Assembly (NCBI GenBank): GCA_910578145.1
Contig: CAJTPJ010000005.1
Coordinates: 19,127-83,126, forward strand
Length of the DNA stretch: 64,000 nucleotides
Origin: an uncultured Christensenella sp.
GTDB taxonomy: Bacteria; Bacillota; Clostridia; Christensenellales; Borkfalkiaceae
Direction of reading: 5' to 3'
Below are positions 27,501-35,198 of this stretch, piece by piece. The position numbers were made by a program, and so were the translations under genes. A model generated the notes under the pieces. It worked only from the letters and a program-made list of their open reading frames with translations. It did no database searches and was not told the origin of the DNA. Each line of letters starts with the position of its first letter. Position 1 is the stretch's first letter.

Positions 27501-30340
27501 GGAAAGTAGATAGACCGGCATGGCTACGCCACAGCGTAAAAGCACGTTCGGTATTCGGTACGGAAAGAATGGACGCATTTCAGATATTCGAGCGTTGCCT
27601 TAATCAGCAAACGCCTACCATATCGGACGAAGTCGAGGAGGACGGCAAGAAGAAGCGCGTTACCAATAAAAAGGAAACGGTTGCCGTAAGAGAAAGACAG
27701 AGGAAGATATACGACGAGTTCAAGCGTTGGATCTTCGATGAGCCACACAGACGAGAACACCTTGTAAACAAGTACAACGAAATCTACAACACAACGGTTG
27801 TACCGCAGTTCGACGGAAGCTATTTGGAGTTTCCGGGCATGAACCCTGAAATAACCTTGAAGCCTTATCAGAAAGATGCCGTTGCGCGTATGTTGCAGGG
27901 CAATAACGTACTGTTGCATCATTCGGTGGGTGCGGGTAAAACATTCGAGATTGCGGCTGCCTGTATGAAGCTCAAAGAGTGCGGTACGGCAAAGAAGCCT
28001 ATAATCGTTGTGCCTAATCACTTGGTTGTTCAATGGGCTAACGAGTTCAGAACGCTCTATCCAAACGCCAACGTGCTTATGGCAACAAAGAAAGACTTTG
28101 AAAAGACGAGCCGTAAAAGGTTTGTCGCAAAGGTGGCAACGGGCGATTGGGATGCGGTGGTTATCGCTATGTCGAGTTTCGAGAAGATACCCATTTCACG
28201 GCAAAGACAGGAAGAACGTCTGAACAGGGAAATATCCGAAATTGAGATAGGCATTCGACAGGCAAAAGAAGAAAAGGGCGAGCGCATTAGAATTAAAGAC
28301 TTAGAACGCACGTTAAAGAACAAGAGAGCGCAGCTTGAAAAATTGACGAGCGCGGAAAAGAAAGATGATTTGTTGCAGTTCGAGGACTTGGGCGTAGATT
28401 ACATTTTCGTGGACGAAGCGCATAAGTACAAGAACAAGTTTATCTTTACAAAGATGAATAACGTAGCAGGCATAAGCAGGGCTATGTCGCAACGTTCTTC
28501 GGACATGGACTTGAAGTGTGAATACATAGGCGAGATACGCGGTGGCGACAGAGGTGTAGTCTTTGCGACAGGTACGCCGATTAGCAATTCACTTGTTGAA
28601 ATGTATACGTTGCAGACCTATTTGCAGAGAAACGGTTTGCGTGAAGCGGAGTTTCAGTTCTTTGACTTGTGGGCGGCTAATTTTACAGAAACTGTTACAG
28701 CATTAGAGCTTGCGCCGAGCGGACAGGGTTACAGAACGAGAACAAGGGTTGCAAAGTTCACGAACTTGCCCGAACTCTTGAAAATGTATCGCAGTTTCGC
28801 AGATGTAAAAACGGCAGATATGCTGAACTTGCCCGTGCCGGAAGCAAAAAAGGTTGTCGAGCAGTTAGAACCTACCGAAACGATATTGCAACTCAATGAC
28901 GATATTGTAAAGCGTTCCGAGAAAATTGCAGACGGCGGTGTTGAACCGTGGGAAGATAATATGCTATGCGTTACCCATGACGGTAAGATGATTGCGCTTG
29001 ATCCGAGATGCTTTGATTCGGTAATACCCGATGACAGCAACAGTAAGGTAAATCGTTGCGTAAACAATATCTATAAGATTTGGTCGGATACAGCAGAACA
29101 GCGTAGTACGCAGATTGTATTTTGCGATATGTCAACGCCGAAGAAAATGTACGGCGATTATAACCCCGAACAGGACTTCGATGTTTATAACGATATTAAG
29201 CGTAAGCTAATCGAGTGCGGAATACCCGAAGGAGAAATCGCCTACGTTCACGAAGCCAAAACCGATCAGCAAAAGCAAGACATTTTCGATAGGGTAAGGA
29301 ACGGCGATGTTCGAGTATTTCTCGGCTCTACCGAAAAATGCGGTGCGGGTACGAACTTTCAGAACAAGTTAATAGCGTTGCATCACTTGGACACACCGTT
29401 CAGACCAAGCGACTTGGAACAGCGTGAGGGGCGCATAGTAAGACAGGGCAACGAGAATAAAGAAGTATATCTGTTTACATACGTTACGAAGCGCACATTT
29501 GATGCGTACTCATATCAGATATTGGAAACGAAACAGCGGTTTATATCGCAAATCAACCGTGGCGATTTATCAGTAAGAGTTGCGGAAGATATAGACGATG
29601 CAACGCTGTCGTTTGCCGAAATAAAAGCAATAACGTCTGATAACCCGAAAATCAAGAGGAAAATGGAAATCGAAATGCGGTTAGGACAGTTGAGCGATTT
29701 GGAAAAGGTTTACCGTGATAACCGTTATGCGATGCAAACACAGATATTGCATACACCCGAAAAGATAACTGAAATTGGCGAGAGAGTTGCAGAGTTGCAA
29801 GATGACTTGAACTTGCGCAAGGAACACGAAAACGATTTGATACAAGTCGGCAAGAACAAGTACGAAGAAAGAAAAGATGCGGGCGCATCGTTGGTTCAGG
29901 TTGTCAAGTCGGGCGAGTACGTTGGAAAAACGGTAGGCTATATGAAAGGTTTTGCCATAGTACCGCAGATGAAAGACAGCGAGGGACTTAACCTGAAACT
30001 TGTCGGAACGGGTAGCTACACCGTACATATTTCCGATAGCGACGTCGGAACTATATCGCGTATGGAAAACTGTCTGAACGGTTTTGAAAAGCATATCGAA
30101 TACTACCATGATAAACGCCGTGCGTATGAGCAAGATTTAACGGCGGCAAAAGAACAGGTAGATCAACCGTTTGAGCAGGCAGAAGAAGCAGAGCAGTTGC
30201 GTAATGAACTTGCGGCTATAGATGCGGAACTTGACTTGGGCAAACAGGAAACGCCGATAGTCTTGGACGAAGATACGGAAGCAAAACCTGTTGTTGAGAT
30301 TCTCATCGAAGATGATGAGGACGAAGTGGAAGTTGCGTAA
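24530..30340 (+). CDS. Giant ArdC-N/methyltransferase-fold/SNF2 helicase protein
   Basis: A 1,936-residue multidomain protein typical of large Bacillota ICEs. Residues about 10-100 resemble an ArdC N-terminal domain (FYAFLTNNPHISFWNG, VFVFDISQTYG). Residues about 345-630 are an N6-adenine methyltransferase fold: ILEPAMGIGNFIG for SAM binding and NVPFG near residue 514 where NPPY-type enzymes hold the catalytic motif. An SNF2-type helicase follows, with LLHHSVGAGKTFEIA (Walker A, about 1133), VDEAHKYKN (about 1294), and DLEQREGRIVRQGN near 1626. The C-terminus is coiled-coil. It may modify or remodel incoming DNA. The Val in NVPFG makes catalysis by the methyltransferase part uncertain. Confidence 0.88.
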   Translation: MRAEQASERINSIFQSGARLAGFYAFLTNNPHISFWNGVQIYAARPSVTVCKTFDDWHDQDNRRIKRGEHGIVYYDENRPNRKVFVFDISQTYGSERYHGVQHKMRESQLRDCINRQNVLFGVPKNGEREVQAAVYRYCQEHVAEGDTDEYTEEYLACLTEGVTQCLATYTGNNGVDIAPLPFDDDTNFRLCMEVLEISEGLREAIIEEEQAREEKKKEKERQKTAKQSFRLEEDNNETNNYSQLSLWELTSGIFEIGASERVSDIVDDGATLTALDSDTEAGDHLEGAVGKDNGSEQLNFELPDEIAEPSPIRAGNRGNGAVGSSVSAVHNYRLTDENFEYATGAKTRFRQNVDAIKLMHEIRAVGRTATDEEKRVLSKYVGWGGLAYAFDPDKPEWNKEYHELLELLDADEYRLARESVLSAHYTPKTVIDGVYAGLKRIGFERGKILEPAMGIGNFIGLLPDTFNAKETYGVEIDEITGNIANLLYPETKVKVQGFEKTNFADNSFDGVITNVPFGAFKVHDPRYNRFGFYIHNYFFAKSLDKVRPGGIIAAITTKGTLDKKDSDVRQYIANRAKLLGAIRLPNNAFKTSAGTEVTADILFFQKRDKIVEKAKDSWINVGIDDNGVPVNQYFIEHPEMLLGTMVQHKSMYGGDDETELLPDDRKLGKAIADAVAMLPESVYDEKKAIPVGQAVAEAELPIDDEYKDLKNYCYTFIGNTLYQREQDTLYACDISRTNIDRMRALIGLREQVRKVLNVQLENCTDEVLQNEQRTLNREYDKFVKTYGIVNSKLNRSLFREDADYALLISIEKVDEKTGTAEKTDVFSKRTIKPYQKVTHCNNVMDALNVCKSERGVVDLRVIEQLTGKTYDEVVEELGDKVYRNPSKCVMDENDPYLGWEDASEYLSGNVRKKLKQAEWIAEHNDEFKRNVEALRLAQPAPLEANDISVKIGVKWVDTKYYKQFICELLDVNSYYVDDINVSFNSITGEWKVDRPAWLRHSVKARSVFGTERMDAFQIFERCLNQQTPTISDEVEEDGKKKRVTNKKETVAVRERQRKIYDEFKRWIFDEPHRREHLVNKYNEIYNTTVVPQFDGSYLEFPGMNPEITLKPYQKDAVARMLQGNNVLLHHSVGAGKTFEIAAACMKLKECGTAKKPIIVVPNHLVVQWANEFRTLYPNANVLMATKKDFEKTSRKRFVAKVATGDWDAVVIAMSSFEKIPISRQRQEERLNREISEIEIGIRQAKEEKGERIRIKDLERTLKNKRAQLEKLTSAEKKDDLLQFEDLGVDYIFVDEAHKYKNKFIFTKMNNVAGISRAMSQRSSDMDLKCEYIGEIRGGDRGVVFATGTPISNSLVEMYTLQTYLQRNGLREAEFQFFDLWAANFTETVTALELAPSGQGYRTRTRVAKFTNLPELLKMYRSFADVKTADMLNLPVPEAKKVVEQLEPTETILQLNDDIVKRSEKIADGGVEPWEDNMLCVTHDGKMIALDPRCFDSVIPDDSNSKVNRCVNNIYKIWSDTAEQRSTQIVFCDMSTPKKMYGDYNPEQDFDVYNDIKRKLIECGIPEGEIAYVHEAKTDQQKQDIFDRVRNGDVRVFLGSTEKCGAGTNFQNKLIALHHLDTPFRPSDLEQREGRIVRQGNENKEVYLFTYVTKRTFDAYSYQILETKQRFISQINRGDLSVRVAEDIDDATLSFAEIKAITSDNPKIKRKMEIEMRLGQLSDLEKVYRDNRYAMQTQILHTPEKITEIGERVAELQDDLNLRKEHENDLIQVGKNKYEERKDAGASLVQVVKSGEYVGKTVGYMKGFAIVPQMKDSEGLNLKLVGTGSYTVHISDSDVGTISRMENCLNGFEKHIEYYHDKRRAYEQDLTAAKEQVDQPFEQAEEAEQLRNELAAIDAELDLGKQETPIVLDEDTEAKPVVEILIEDDEDEVEVA

Positions 30341-30371
30341 TCAAGTAAGTTAAAATCTTTTTCGGTTTCTC

Positions 30372-30400
30372 TTTACAAACGGAAATTAAAATGCTATAAT
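30372..30400 (+). promoter_or_regulatory. Sigma-A promoter for the resolvase-like gene
   Basis: TTTACA (30372-30377), 17-bp spacer, TATAAT (30395-30400). Transcription would begin near 30,407 and read straight into the first copy of the 40-bp leader repeat. Confidence 0.85.
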
Positions 30401-30418
30401 GTGGACAGTTGAATAAGT

Positions 30419-30458
30419 AATCATTTAATCCGTTGGGTAACAGAGAGGGTTTGATTTG
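30419..30458 (+). repeat. 40-bp leader repeat, copy 1
   Basis: A perfect direct repeat of 30946-30985, with core CCGTTGGGTAACAGAGAGGG. It lies in the 5' leader of the resolvase-like gene and forms the left arm of a terminator-like hairpin. Confidence 0.95.
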
Positions 30459-30490
30459 CAAAAGCAGTCAAACGCTCTTTTATTTTTGAA
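30442..30490 (+). terminator. Leader attenuator candidate 1
   Basis: AGAGGGTTTGA pairs with TCAAACGCTCT with one mismatch, followed by TTTTATTTTT. The hairpin stands between the promoter at 30,372 and the gene at 30,505, so it would attenuate rather than end an operon. Confidence 0.7.
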
Positions 30491-30504
30491 AGGAGGATAA
30501 GAAA

Positions 30505-30894
30505 ATGAACTTACAAGAGGTAAATAGTAATTTCGCAAGGGCAATAGTGTATTGTCGTTCGGAAGCAGGAGACAATAAAAAGTTGCAACATCAAAGCAGA
30601 AGCATATTGGCTTATGCAGAAAAACAAGGGTACACGGTAAAAGAAACTTTTATTGAAAGTGGGAAAATGGAATCGCTTACATACAATAGTTTGAGATTAC
30701 GTGCAAAATACCGTGAGTTTGATGTTTTGCTTATATCTGAACTTGATGCTCTTGGTAATTCGCCAATAGAAATTACTAATGAGATAAACTATCTTGTAGA
30801 GAATAGTATTAAGATTATTTCGTTAAAAGAAGGCGAATTAAATGCCGATACTTTGCCTACGCTTTTTCGAAAAGGCTTCCGTTTTGTTAAATAA
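30505..30894 (+). CDS. Serine-recombinase-like protein, catalytic domain only, degenerate
   Basis: A 129-residue protein with the fold pattern of a resolvase N-terminal domain: AIVYCRSEAGDNKKLQHQ, then YAEKQGYTVKETFIESGK, and FDVLLISELDALGNSPIEI. Resolvases normally carry an RVS triad and a DRLSR motif. Here the first reads YCRSEA and the second DALGN, so the catalytic arginines and serine context are altered and recombination is doubtful. No DNA-binding C-terminal domain is present. It may regulate excision. Strong ribosome binding site (AAAGGAGG). Confidence 0.7.
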   Translation: MNLQEVNSNFARAIVYCRSEAGDNKKLQHQSRSILAYAEKQGYTVKETFIESGKMESLTYNSLRLRAKYREFDVLLISELDALGNSPIEITNEINYLVENSIKIISLKEGELNADTLPTLFRKGFRFVK

Positions 30895-30945
30895 GATTTC
30901 AACGATATATGCGGCGGCTTGAATGCTGAATTTTAATAACTAAAA

Positions 30946-30985
30946 AATCATTTAATCCGTTGGGTAACAGAGAGGGTTTGATTTG
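30946..30985 (+). repeat. 40-bp leader repeat, copy 2
   Basis: Identical to 30419-30458 over all 40 bases. It lies upstream of the excisionase-like gene and forms the left arm of a near-perfect terminator hairpin. Confidence 0.95.
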
Positions 30986-31005
30986 TTTAATCAAACCCTC
31001 TTTTC
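30971..31005 (+). terminator. Leader attenuator/terminator candidate 2
   Basis: A 13-bp perfect stem (30971-30983 with 30989-31001) around a TGTTT loop runs into TTTTC. It follows the resolvase-like gene and precedes the excisionase-like and integrase genes, so it may both end the first unit and gate expression of the second. Confidence 0.85.
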
Positions 31006-31027
31006 TTATATTATGGAAAGGGAGAAT

Positions 31028-31243
31028 ATGGAAGAAAACAAAGTATTATTTTCCGTAGCCGAAGTTGGAAAGATGTTCGGAATAGGAAAAGTCAAAGTCT
31101 ATGAATTGATAAAAAAAGGCTATTTGCCTGCATTATATCTTGGTGGTTTAAAAATTAAAAAAACCACATTGGAAGAATTTTTATCAAAATATGAAGGCTA
31201 TGATTTTAAAGATTTAACTAACGTAGTAAAAATGGCGTCATGA
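31028..31243 (+). CDS. xis: Excisionase-like small helix-turn-helix protein
   Basis: A 71-residue protein with a MerR/excisionase-type winged helix: LFSVAEVGKMFGIGKVKVYE, then LIKKGYLPALYLGGLKIKK. Proteins of this kind next to a tyrosine integrase direct excision. ATG 31028 was chosen because GGGAGA precedes it. An upstream in-frame TTG at 30983 lies inside the terminator hairpin and is not credible. It is 14 bp upstream of the integrase gene and probably co-transcribed. Confidence 0.8.
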   Translation: MEENKVLFSVAEVGKMFGIGKVKVYELIKKGYLPALYLGGLKIKKTTLEEFLSKYEGYDFKDLTNVVKMAS

Positions 31244-31257
31244 TTTAAGGGGTAAAG

Positions 31258-32559
31258 ATGACTGAATTAAAGATTAGACCAAGAGAACGCTCTAACGGTA
31301 AAATAGTTTATGAGTACAGGTTTGAAGTTGCAAGCGTTGACGGTAAAAGAAAATGGGTAACAAAAGGTGGATTTCATACCAAAGGTGAAGCAAAGCAAGC
31401 CGGACGTGAAGCCCAAAACCAATATGAAAATTTTGGTAGGGTGGTTGAGAAAGACCAAATTTCATTTTCCGATTTTCTTGATTATTGGATAGAAAACGAC
31501 TGCAAGATAGATTTAAAACCTAATACTGTTGACCGTTATATCAGCAGAGTAGAAAATCTAATAAAGCCTAAATTGGGCAAATACAGGTTAAAATCGTTAA
31601 GTCGGGAAGTTTTACAGGCGTTCATAATTGATTTGTATGATGCGGGGTATTCGTATAACTCATTAACAAGTATAAAAGGAATACTGACCAAAAGTCTGAA
31701 CTATGCCGCCGATCATCATTACATAGCATATTCGCCGGCAGTAAGGTTAAAAACACCGAAAAACCGAATACCCAAAACGCCTACACGCATTGAACCGCAC
31801 GTTTTTATAAAAAAGGAAGAAATGGAAAAAATATTTGAGCGTTTTCCCGAAAGACACCCAAGTCATATTCCATTAAAGCTCGGATATGAGTGTGGGTTAC
31901 GTTTAGGGGAAGCGTTCGGATTATGTTGGGAAGATATAGATTTTGAAAATAAACTTATTTATATCAACAGACAAGTTCAATGGATGCAGGACTCAAGTCG
32001 TGATACATTAGAAAAATTACAACAAAACGGAACAGCGGCTTGCGGTAAGGGTTATTGGTATTTTACAGAGCCGAAGTATAAATCATACAGAATAATAGAA
32101 ATAAGTGATGAGCTGAACGAGTTGCTTATAAAAGAAAGGGCAAGACAGTTAAGAGCAAAAGATTACTACGGCATTTATTTTACAAATTACTTTTCTGATA
32201 AACCCTTATATTTTGACGGAAAAGAGCCTGAGTTTCCTGAAAGTATAAATAGAATAGGAAATGACGATGAGTGGTATCCGATACACTTGGTGTGCATAAG
32301 AGAAAACGGAACATTTATTAGTCCAAGAACTTTACAGCATACTACAAAAAGTATTAAAAAAGATATTTGCAAAGATTTCGATTTTCATTCTTTAAGGCAC
32401 ACTCACGCAAGTATGTTGGCTGAAATAGGGGTGGAACAAAAGTACATACAGACGCGTTTAGGGCATTCTGATGTAAAGATAACAATTGACGTTTACGAGC
32501 ATACAACAGACTTAATGCGTATGCGTGGTAGAAAAGCAATAAATGACCTTTATATGTAA
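31258..32559 (+). CDS. int: Tyrosine integrase of the ICE
   Basis: A 433-residue site-specific recombinase that integrates and excises the element. The N-terminal arm-binding domain (FEVASVDGKRKWVTKGGFHT) is followed by a SAM-like core-binding domain (about 65-165) and the catalytic domain. Catalytic residues visible are Arg in GYECGLRLGEAFGL, the HSLRHTHASML box near residue 376, the GHSDVKIT step and Tyr near residue 412 in VYEHTT. Size and plan fit Tn916-type integrases. It is the last gene of the element; likely binding repeats lie just downstream. Confidence 0.93.
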   Translation: MTELKIRPRERSNGKIVYEYRFEVASVDGKRKWVTKGGFHTKGEAKQAGREAQNQYENFGRVVEKDQISFSDFLDYWIENDCKIDLKPNTVDRYISRVENLIKPKLGKYRLKSLSREVLQAFIIDLYDAGYSYNSLTSIKGILTKSLNYAADHHYIAYSPAVRLKTPKNRIPKTPTRIEPHVFIKKEEMEKIFERFPERHPSHIPLKLGYECGLRLGEAFGLCWEDIDFENKLIYINRQVQWMQDSSRDTLEKLQQNGTAACGKGYWYFTEPKYKSYRIIEISDELNELLIKERARQLRAKDYYGIYFTNYFSDKPLYFDGKEPEFPESINRIGNDDEWYPIHLVCIRENGTFISPRTLQHTTKSIKKDICKDFDFHSLRHTHASMLAEIGVEQKYIQTRLGHSDVKITIDVYEHTTDLMRMRGRKAINDLYM

Positions 32560-32574
32560 TTGAATGAATGTATA

Positions 32575-32609
32575 ATGTGGACGAGAAGGGCATTCTCGTC
32601 CACATTTTC
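32575..32609 (+). terminator. Terminator after the integrase
   Basis: A perfect 13-bp stem (32575-32587 with 32593-32605) with a 5-nt loop, followed by TTTCTT. Its arms are themselves two inverted GTGGACGA elements, so the hairpin overlaps the presumed integrase-binding region. Confidence 0.85.
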
Positions 32610-32682
32610 TTATAAAATGCAAGTTTTTAAGGAGATTTTTCTCGTCAACATTTTTTTGCGAACGTGGACGAAATGTGGACGA
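32577..32682. repeat. GTGGACGA repeats at the ICE right end
   Basis: Direct copies lie at 32577-32584, 32664-32671 and 32675-32682. An inverted copy lies at 32596-32603, with an imperfect inverted copy at 32642-32649. Clustered short repeats near the integrase end of Tn916-like elements are arm-type integrase sites, so this is the best candidate for part of the right attachment region. Confidence 0.6.
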
Positions 32683-32718
32683 GAGCAATGTTTCATTCCG
32701 ATGGTTACGAATATATAC

Positions 32719-32752
32719 AAAAAGTATGCACGAGGTTACCCTTGTGCATACT
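32719..32752 (-). terminator. Terminator of the minus-strand GGGtGRT unit
   Basis: Read on the minus strand, AGTATGCACAAGG pairs with CCTCGTGCATACT (one G-U pair, 4-nt loop) and runs into TTTTT. It marks the chromosomal side of the ICE boundary. Confidence 0.85.
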
Positions 32753-32793
32753 AAATATTGCAGTATTCAAATTTTAAACACTATATTTTGTGT

Positions 32794-33798
32794 TTATTTC
32801 TTCGTCATTGCTTCCTGAACGGCAACTGCAACTGCAACCGTTGCGCCAACCATCGGGTTGTTGCCCATTCCGATAAGCCCCATCATTTCAACGTGAGCGG
32901 GAACGGAGGACGAGCCTGCAAACTGCGCGTCGGAGTGCATACGACCCATCGTATCGGTCATACCGTAAGAGGAAGGACCTGCCGCCATATTGTCGGGGTG
33001 AAGCGTTCTGCCCGTGCCGCCGCCGGACGCAACCGAGAAATATTTAACTCCGTTTTCAACGCACCATTTTTTGTAAGTGCCTGCAACGGGGTGCTGGAAG
33101 CGGGTAGGGTTAGTGGAGTTGCCGGTAATGGAAACGGAAACGTTTTCCATTTTCATAATTGCAACGCCTTCGGGCACGTTATCCGCGCCGTAGCATTTAA
33201 CCTTTGAGCGCGCACCGTCGGAAAACGCCACGCTGTCTGTAACCTTAACCGTTTCGGTATAGGGGTCAAAGCTGGTACGGCAATAGGTAAAGCCGTTAAT
33301 TCTCGAAATTATATAAGCGGCGTCTTTGCCAAGTCCGTTTAAAATAACTCTTAAAGGCTTAACGCGCACTTTATTTGCGTTTTCGGCAATTTTAATAGCG
33401 CCTTCCGCCGCCGCAAACGATTCGTGACCGGCAAGGAAGCAGAAGCAGTCGGTTTCCTCGGAAAGCAACATTGCACCGAGGTTGCCGTGACCCAAACCAA
33501 CATGTCTGTTTTCGGCAACCGAACCGGGAATGCAGAAGCTCTGCAAACCAACGCCGATTTTGGTAGACGCGTCGGCAGCCTTTTTGCAACCGGACTTAAT
33601 GGCGATAGCCGCGCCCACGGTGTAAGCCCAAACCGCGTTTTCAAAGCAGATAGGCTGCGTGCCGCGCACTATTTTATCAACGTCAACGCCCTTTTTAAGG
33701 GTGATGTCTTTACATTCTTCAATGGATTTAATGCCGTATTCTTTCAAAACGCCGAGGATTTTTTTCTCGCGTCTTTCGTAACTTTCAAAAAGCGCCAT
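32794..33798 (-). CDS. GGGtGRT protein
   Basis: A 334-residue cytosolic protein carrying the signature SVASGGGTGRTLHPDNMAAG that names the GGGtGRT family of Clostridia. Other marks are GHGNLGAMLLSEETDCFCFL and the C-terminal Ala/Val-rich helix. The family's biochemical role is unknown to me. It is regularly encoded next to a NifU-like scaffold protein, as here, where only 2 bp separate the two genes, so a joint function in an Fe-S-related process is likely. Confidence 0.88.
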   Translation of the reverse strand: MALFESYERREKKILGVLKEYGIKSIEECKDITLKKGVDVDKIVRGTQPICFENAVWAYTVGAAIAIKSGCKKAADASTKIGVGLQSFCIPGSVAENRHVGLGHGNLGAMLLSEETDCFCFLAGHESFAAAEGAIKIAENANKVRVKPLRVILNGLGKDAAYIISRINGFTYCRTSFDPYTETVKVTDSVAFSDGARSKVKCYGADNVPEGVAIMKMENVSVSITGNSTNPTRFQHPVAGTYKKWCVENGVKYFSVASGGGTGRTLHPDNMAAGPSSYGMTDTMGRMHSDAQFAGSSSVPAHVEMMGLIGMGNNPMVGATVAVAVAVQEAMTKK

Positions 33799-33800
33799 AA

Positions 33801-34529
33801 TCAGTCGTTAACCTCCTTGTCCGTTCTGGGGTCGATATGCTTAACGGCGCCGCTCTCTTTGGAGTATCTGCCGTAGGTGCCAATAGCTTTTTCGTACGCT
33901 TCCGTGGGGTTAAGACCTTTCTTTATAAAGTCGGTCATTTTGCCGAGGGAAACGAATTTGTAGCCGCAAACTTCGTTGTTTTTATCAAGCGCAAGCGCGA
34001 TAACGTAGCCTTCAGCCATTTCAAGATATCTAACGCCTTTCAGCTTAGTGCCGTACATAGTGCCTACCTGCGAGCGAAGTCCCTTGCCCAAATCTTCAAG
34101 CCCCGCGCCGATAGTAAGCCCGTCCTCGGAGAAAGCCGACTGCGTTCTGCCGTATACGATTTGCAGGAACAGTTCGCGCATAGCCGTGTTTATAGCGTCG
34201 CAAACAAGGTCGGTATTAAGCGCTTCGAGTATGGTTTTTCCGGGAAGAATTTCCGCCGCCATAGCCGCGGAGTGAGTCATACCCGAGCAACCTATGGTTT
34301 CAACCAATGCTTCTTCTATTATACCGTCTTTAACGTTGAGCGAAAGCTTGCACGCGCCCTGCTGGGGTGCGCACCAGCCTATACCGTGGGTAAAGCCCTT
34401 GATGTCCTTGATTTCCTTTGCCTGAACCCACAAGCCCTCTTCGGGAATGGGAGCGGGACCGTGTTCAAATCTGCCTGAAACGCCCTTGGCAACGCAAATC
34501 ATATTTTCAATATCTTTTGAATATTGCAT
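33801..34529 (-). CDS. NifU-like iron-sulfur scaffold-type protein
   Basis: A 242-residue protein of the NifU-like scaffold type that pairs with GGGtGRT proteins. Cys residues in GIGWCAPQQGACKL and ETIGCSGMTHSAAM are the likely cluster ligands. The start was set at ATG 34529 because the family begins near MQYSKDIEN and GGAGGA lies 11 nt upstream. An earlier in-frame ATG at 34586 would overlap the promoter. The gene pair is transcribed leftwards, divergent from mcsA. Confidence 0.85.
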   Translation of the reverse strand: MQYSKDIENMICVAKGVSGRFEHGPAPIPEEGLWVQAKEIKDIKGFTHGIGWCAPQQGACKLSLNVKDGIIEEALVETIGCSGMTHSAAMAAEILPGKTILEALNTDLVCDAINTAMRELFLQIVYGRTQSAFSEDGLTIGAGLEDLGKGLRSQVGTMYGTKLKGVRYLEMAEGYVIALALDKNNEVCGYKFVSLGKMTDFIKKGLNPTEAYEKAIGTYGRYSKESGAVKHIDPRTDKEVND

Positions 34530-34565
34530 TACTAAACAAATCCTCCAATTAAAATTATCGGAAAT

Positions 34566-34594
34566 ATTATAGCACGGATTTTTCAAATATTCAA
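34566..34594 (-). promoter_or_regulatory. Promoter of the NifU-like/GGGtGRT operon
   Basis: On the minus strand TTGAAT (34594-34589), 17-bp spacer, TATAAT (34571-34566). Confidence 0.85.
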
Positions 34595-34644
34595 CTATTA
34601 GATAAAAAAATCACAAATTTTTTAATTAATATAAAGAAATTATG

Positions 34645-34672
34645 TTTACCGCTTTTGAAAAGTTATTATAAT
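34645..34672 (+). promoter_or_regulatory. Promoter of the mcsA-mcsB-clpC cluster
   Basis: TTTACC (34645-34650), 16-bp spacer, TATAAT (34667-34672). No clear CtsR-type heptad repeats (GGTCAAA) were seen around it, and no ctsR gene is present upstream. Confidence 0.8.
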
Positions 34673-34712
34673 ATAGTTAAGAAACTTAAAGCTAAAACCA
34701 AAGGCGGAAAAT

Positions 34713-35198
34713 ATGCTTTGTCAAAGATGTAAAAAAAACGTTGCAACCGAAAATTATTACGAGGTTATAAACGGCGAAAAATTTGAAAGCCACTTGTGCC
34801 GTAAATGCAGTTTGGAGCTGTACGGCGGACTGCACGACAAGTTGGATAACGATATGTGCGCTTGGCTTTTCGGCTCTGCCGCGCCGAAAAAATCCTGCCC
34901 CGTATGCGGCACGACTTACTCCGACTACGAAAAGACGGGGCTTTTGGGTTGTCCAAGCTGTTACGACGTTTTTAAAGAGGAGTTAACGCCCGCTATACGC
35001 GCTATTCACGGCAAGGTGGAACACGTGGGAAAGGTTGGCGACAACAAGGACGAAATGGGGCTTCACCGCAGGCTTAAAACTTTGCAGGAACAGCTTGAAA
35101 TTGCGCTGCGCGAAAAACGGTACGTGGAAGCGGGCAGGTTAAACAAACAGATTTACGACATTAACAAAACGCTTTTCGGGGGTGGCGGCAATGACTGA
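34713..35198 (+). CDS. mcsA: McsA, activator of protein-arginine kinase
   Basis: A 161-residue zinc-binding protein with four CxxC-type pairs (CQRC, CRKC, CPVC, CPSC) and a C-terminal UvrB/UvrC-like helical motif (LHRRLKTLQEQLEIALREKR). McsA activates the arginine kinase McsB, which marks misfolded proteins for ClpCP. It overlaps mcsB by 8 bp (ATGACTGA), consistent with a stoichiometric pair. Confidence 0.93.
   Translation: MLCQRCKKNVATENYYEVINGEKFESHLCRKCSLELYGGLHDKLDNDMCAWLFGSAAPKKSCPVCGTTYSDYEKTGLLGCPSCYDVFKEELTPAIRAIHGKVEHVGKVGDNKDEMGLHRRLKTLQEQLEIALREKRYVEAGRLNKQIYDINKTLFGGGGND

Larger units (their letters stand above)
489..32700 (+). mobile_element. Integrative and conjugative element (ICE); left end not located
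   Basis: All genes from 489 to 32,559 point the same way and together form a conjugation and integration set: relaxase, VirD4, pilin-like peptide, VirB6-like protein, VirB4, ArdC, primase, SNF2/methyltransferase giant, excisionase-like and tyrosine integrase. The transfer trio pilin/membrane protein/ATPase has the order also annotated in mycoplasma ICEs (families named after Mbov_0395 to Mbov_0397); that comparison is from memory. The right end must lie between the integrase stop (32,559) and the terminator of the opposite-strand chromosomal genes (32,719-32,752). No matching attachment repeat was found at the left, so the left boundary given is only the first clear element gene. No separate peptidoglycan hydrolase gene was recognised, which is unusual for a Gram-positive ICE. 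Confidence 0.9.

Noticed and set aside
32794..34478. Plus-strand open frames opposite the GGGtGRT and NifU-like genes
   Set aside because: The minus-strand products show clear family signatures, a promoter and a terminator; the plus-strand frames show none.
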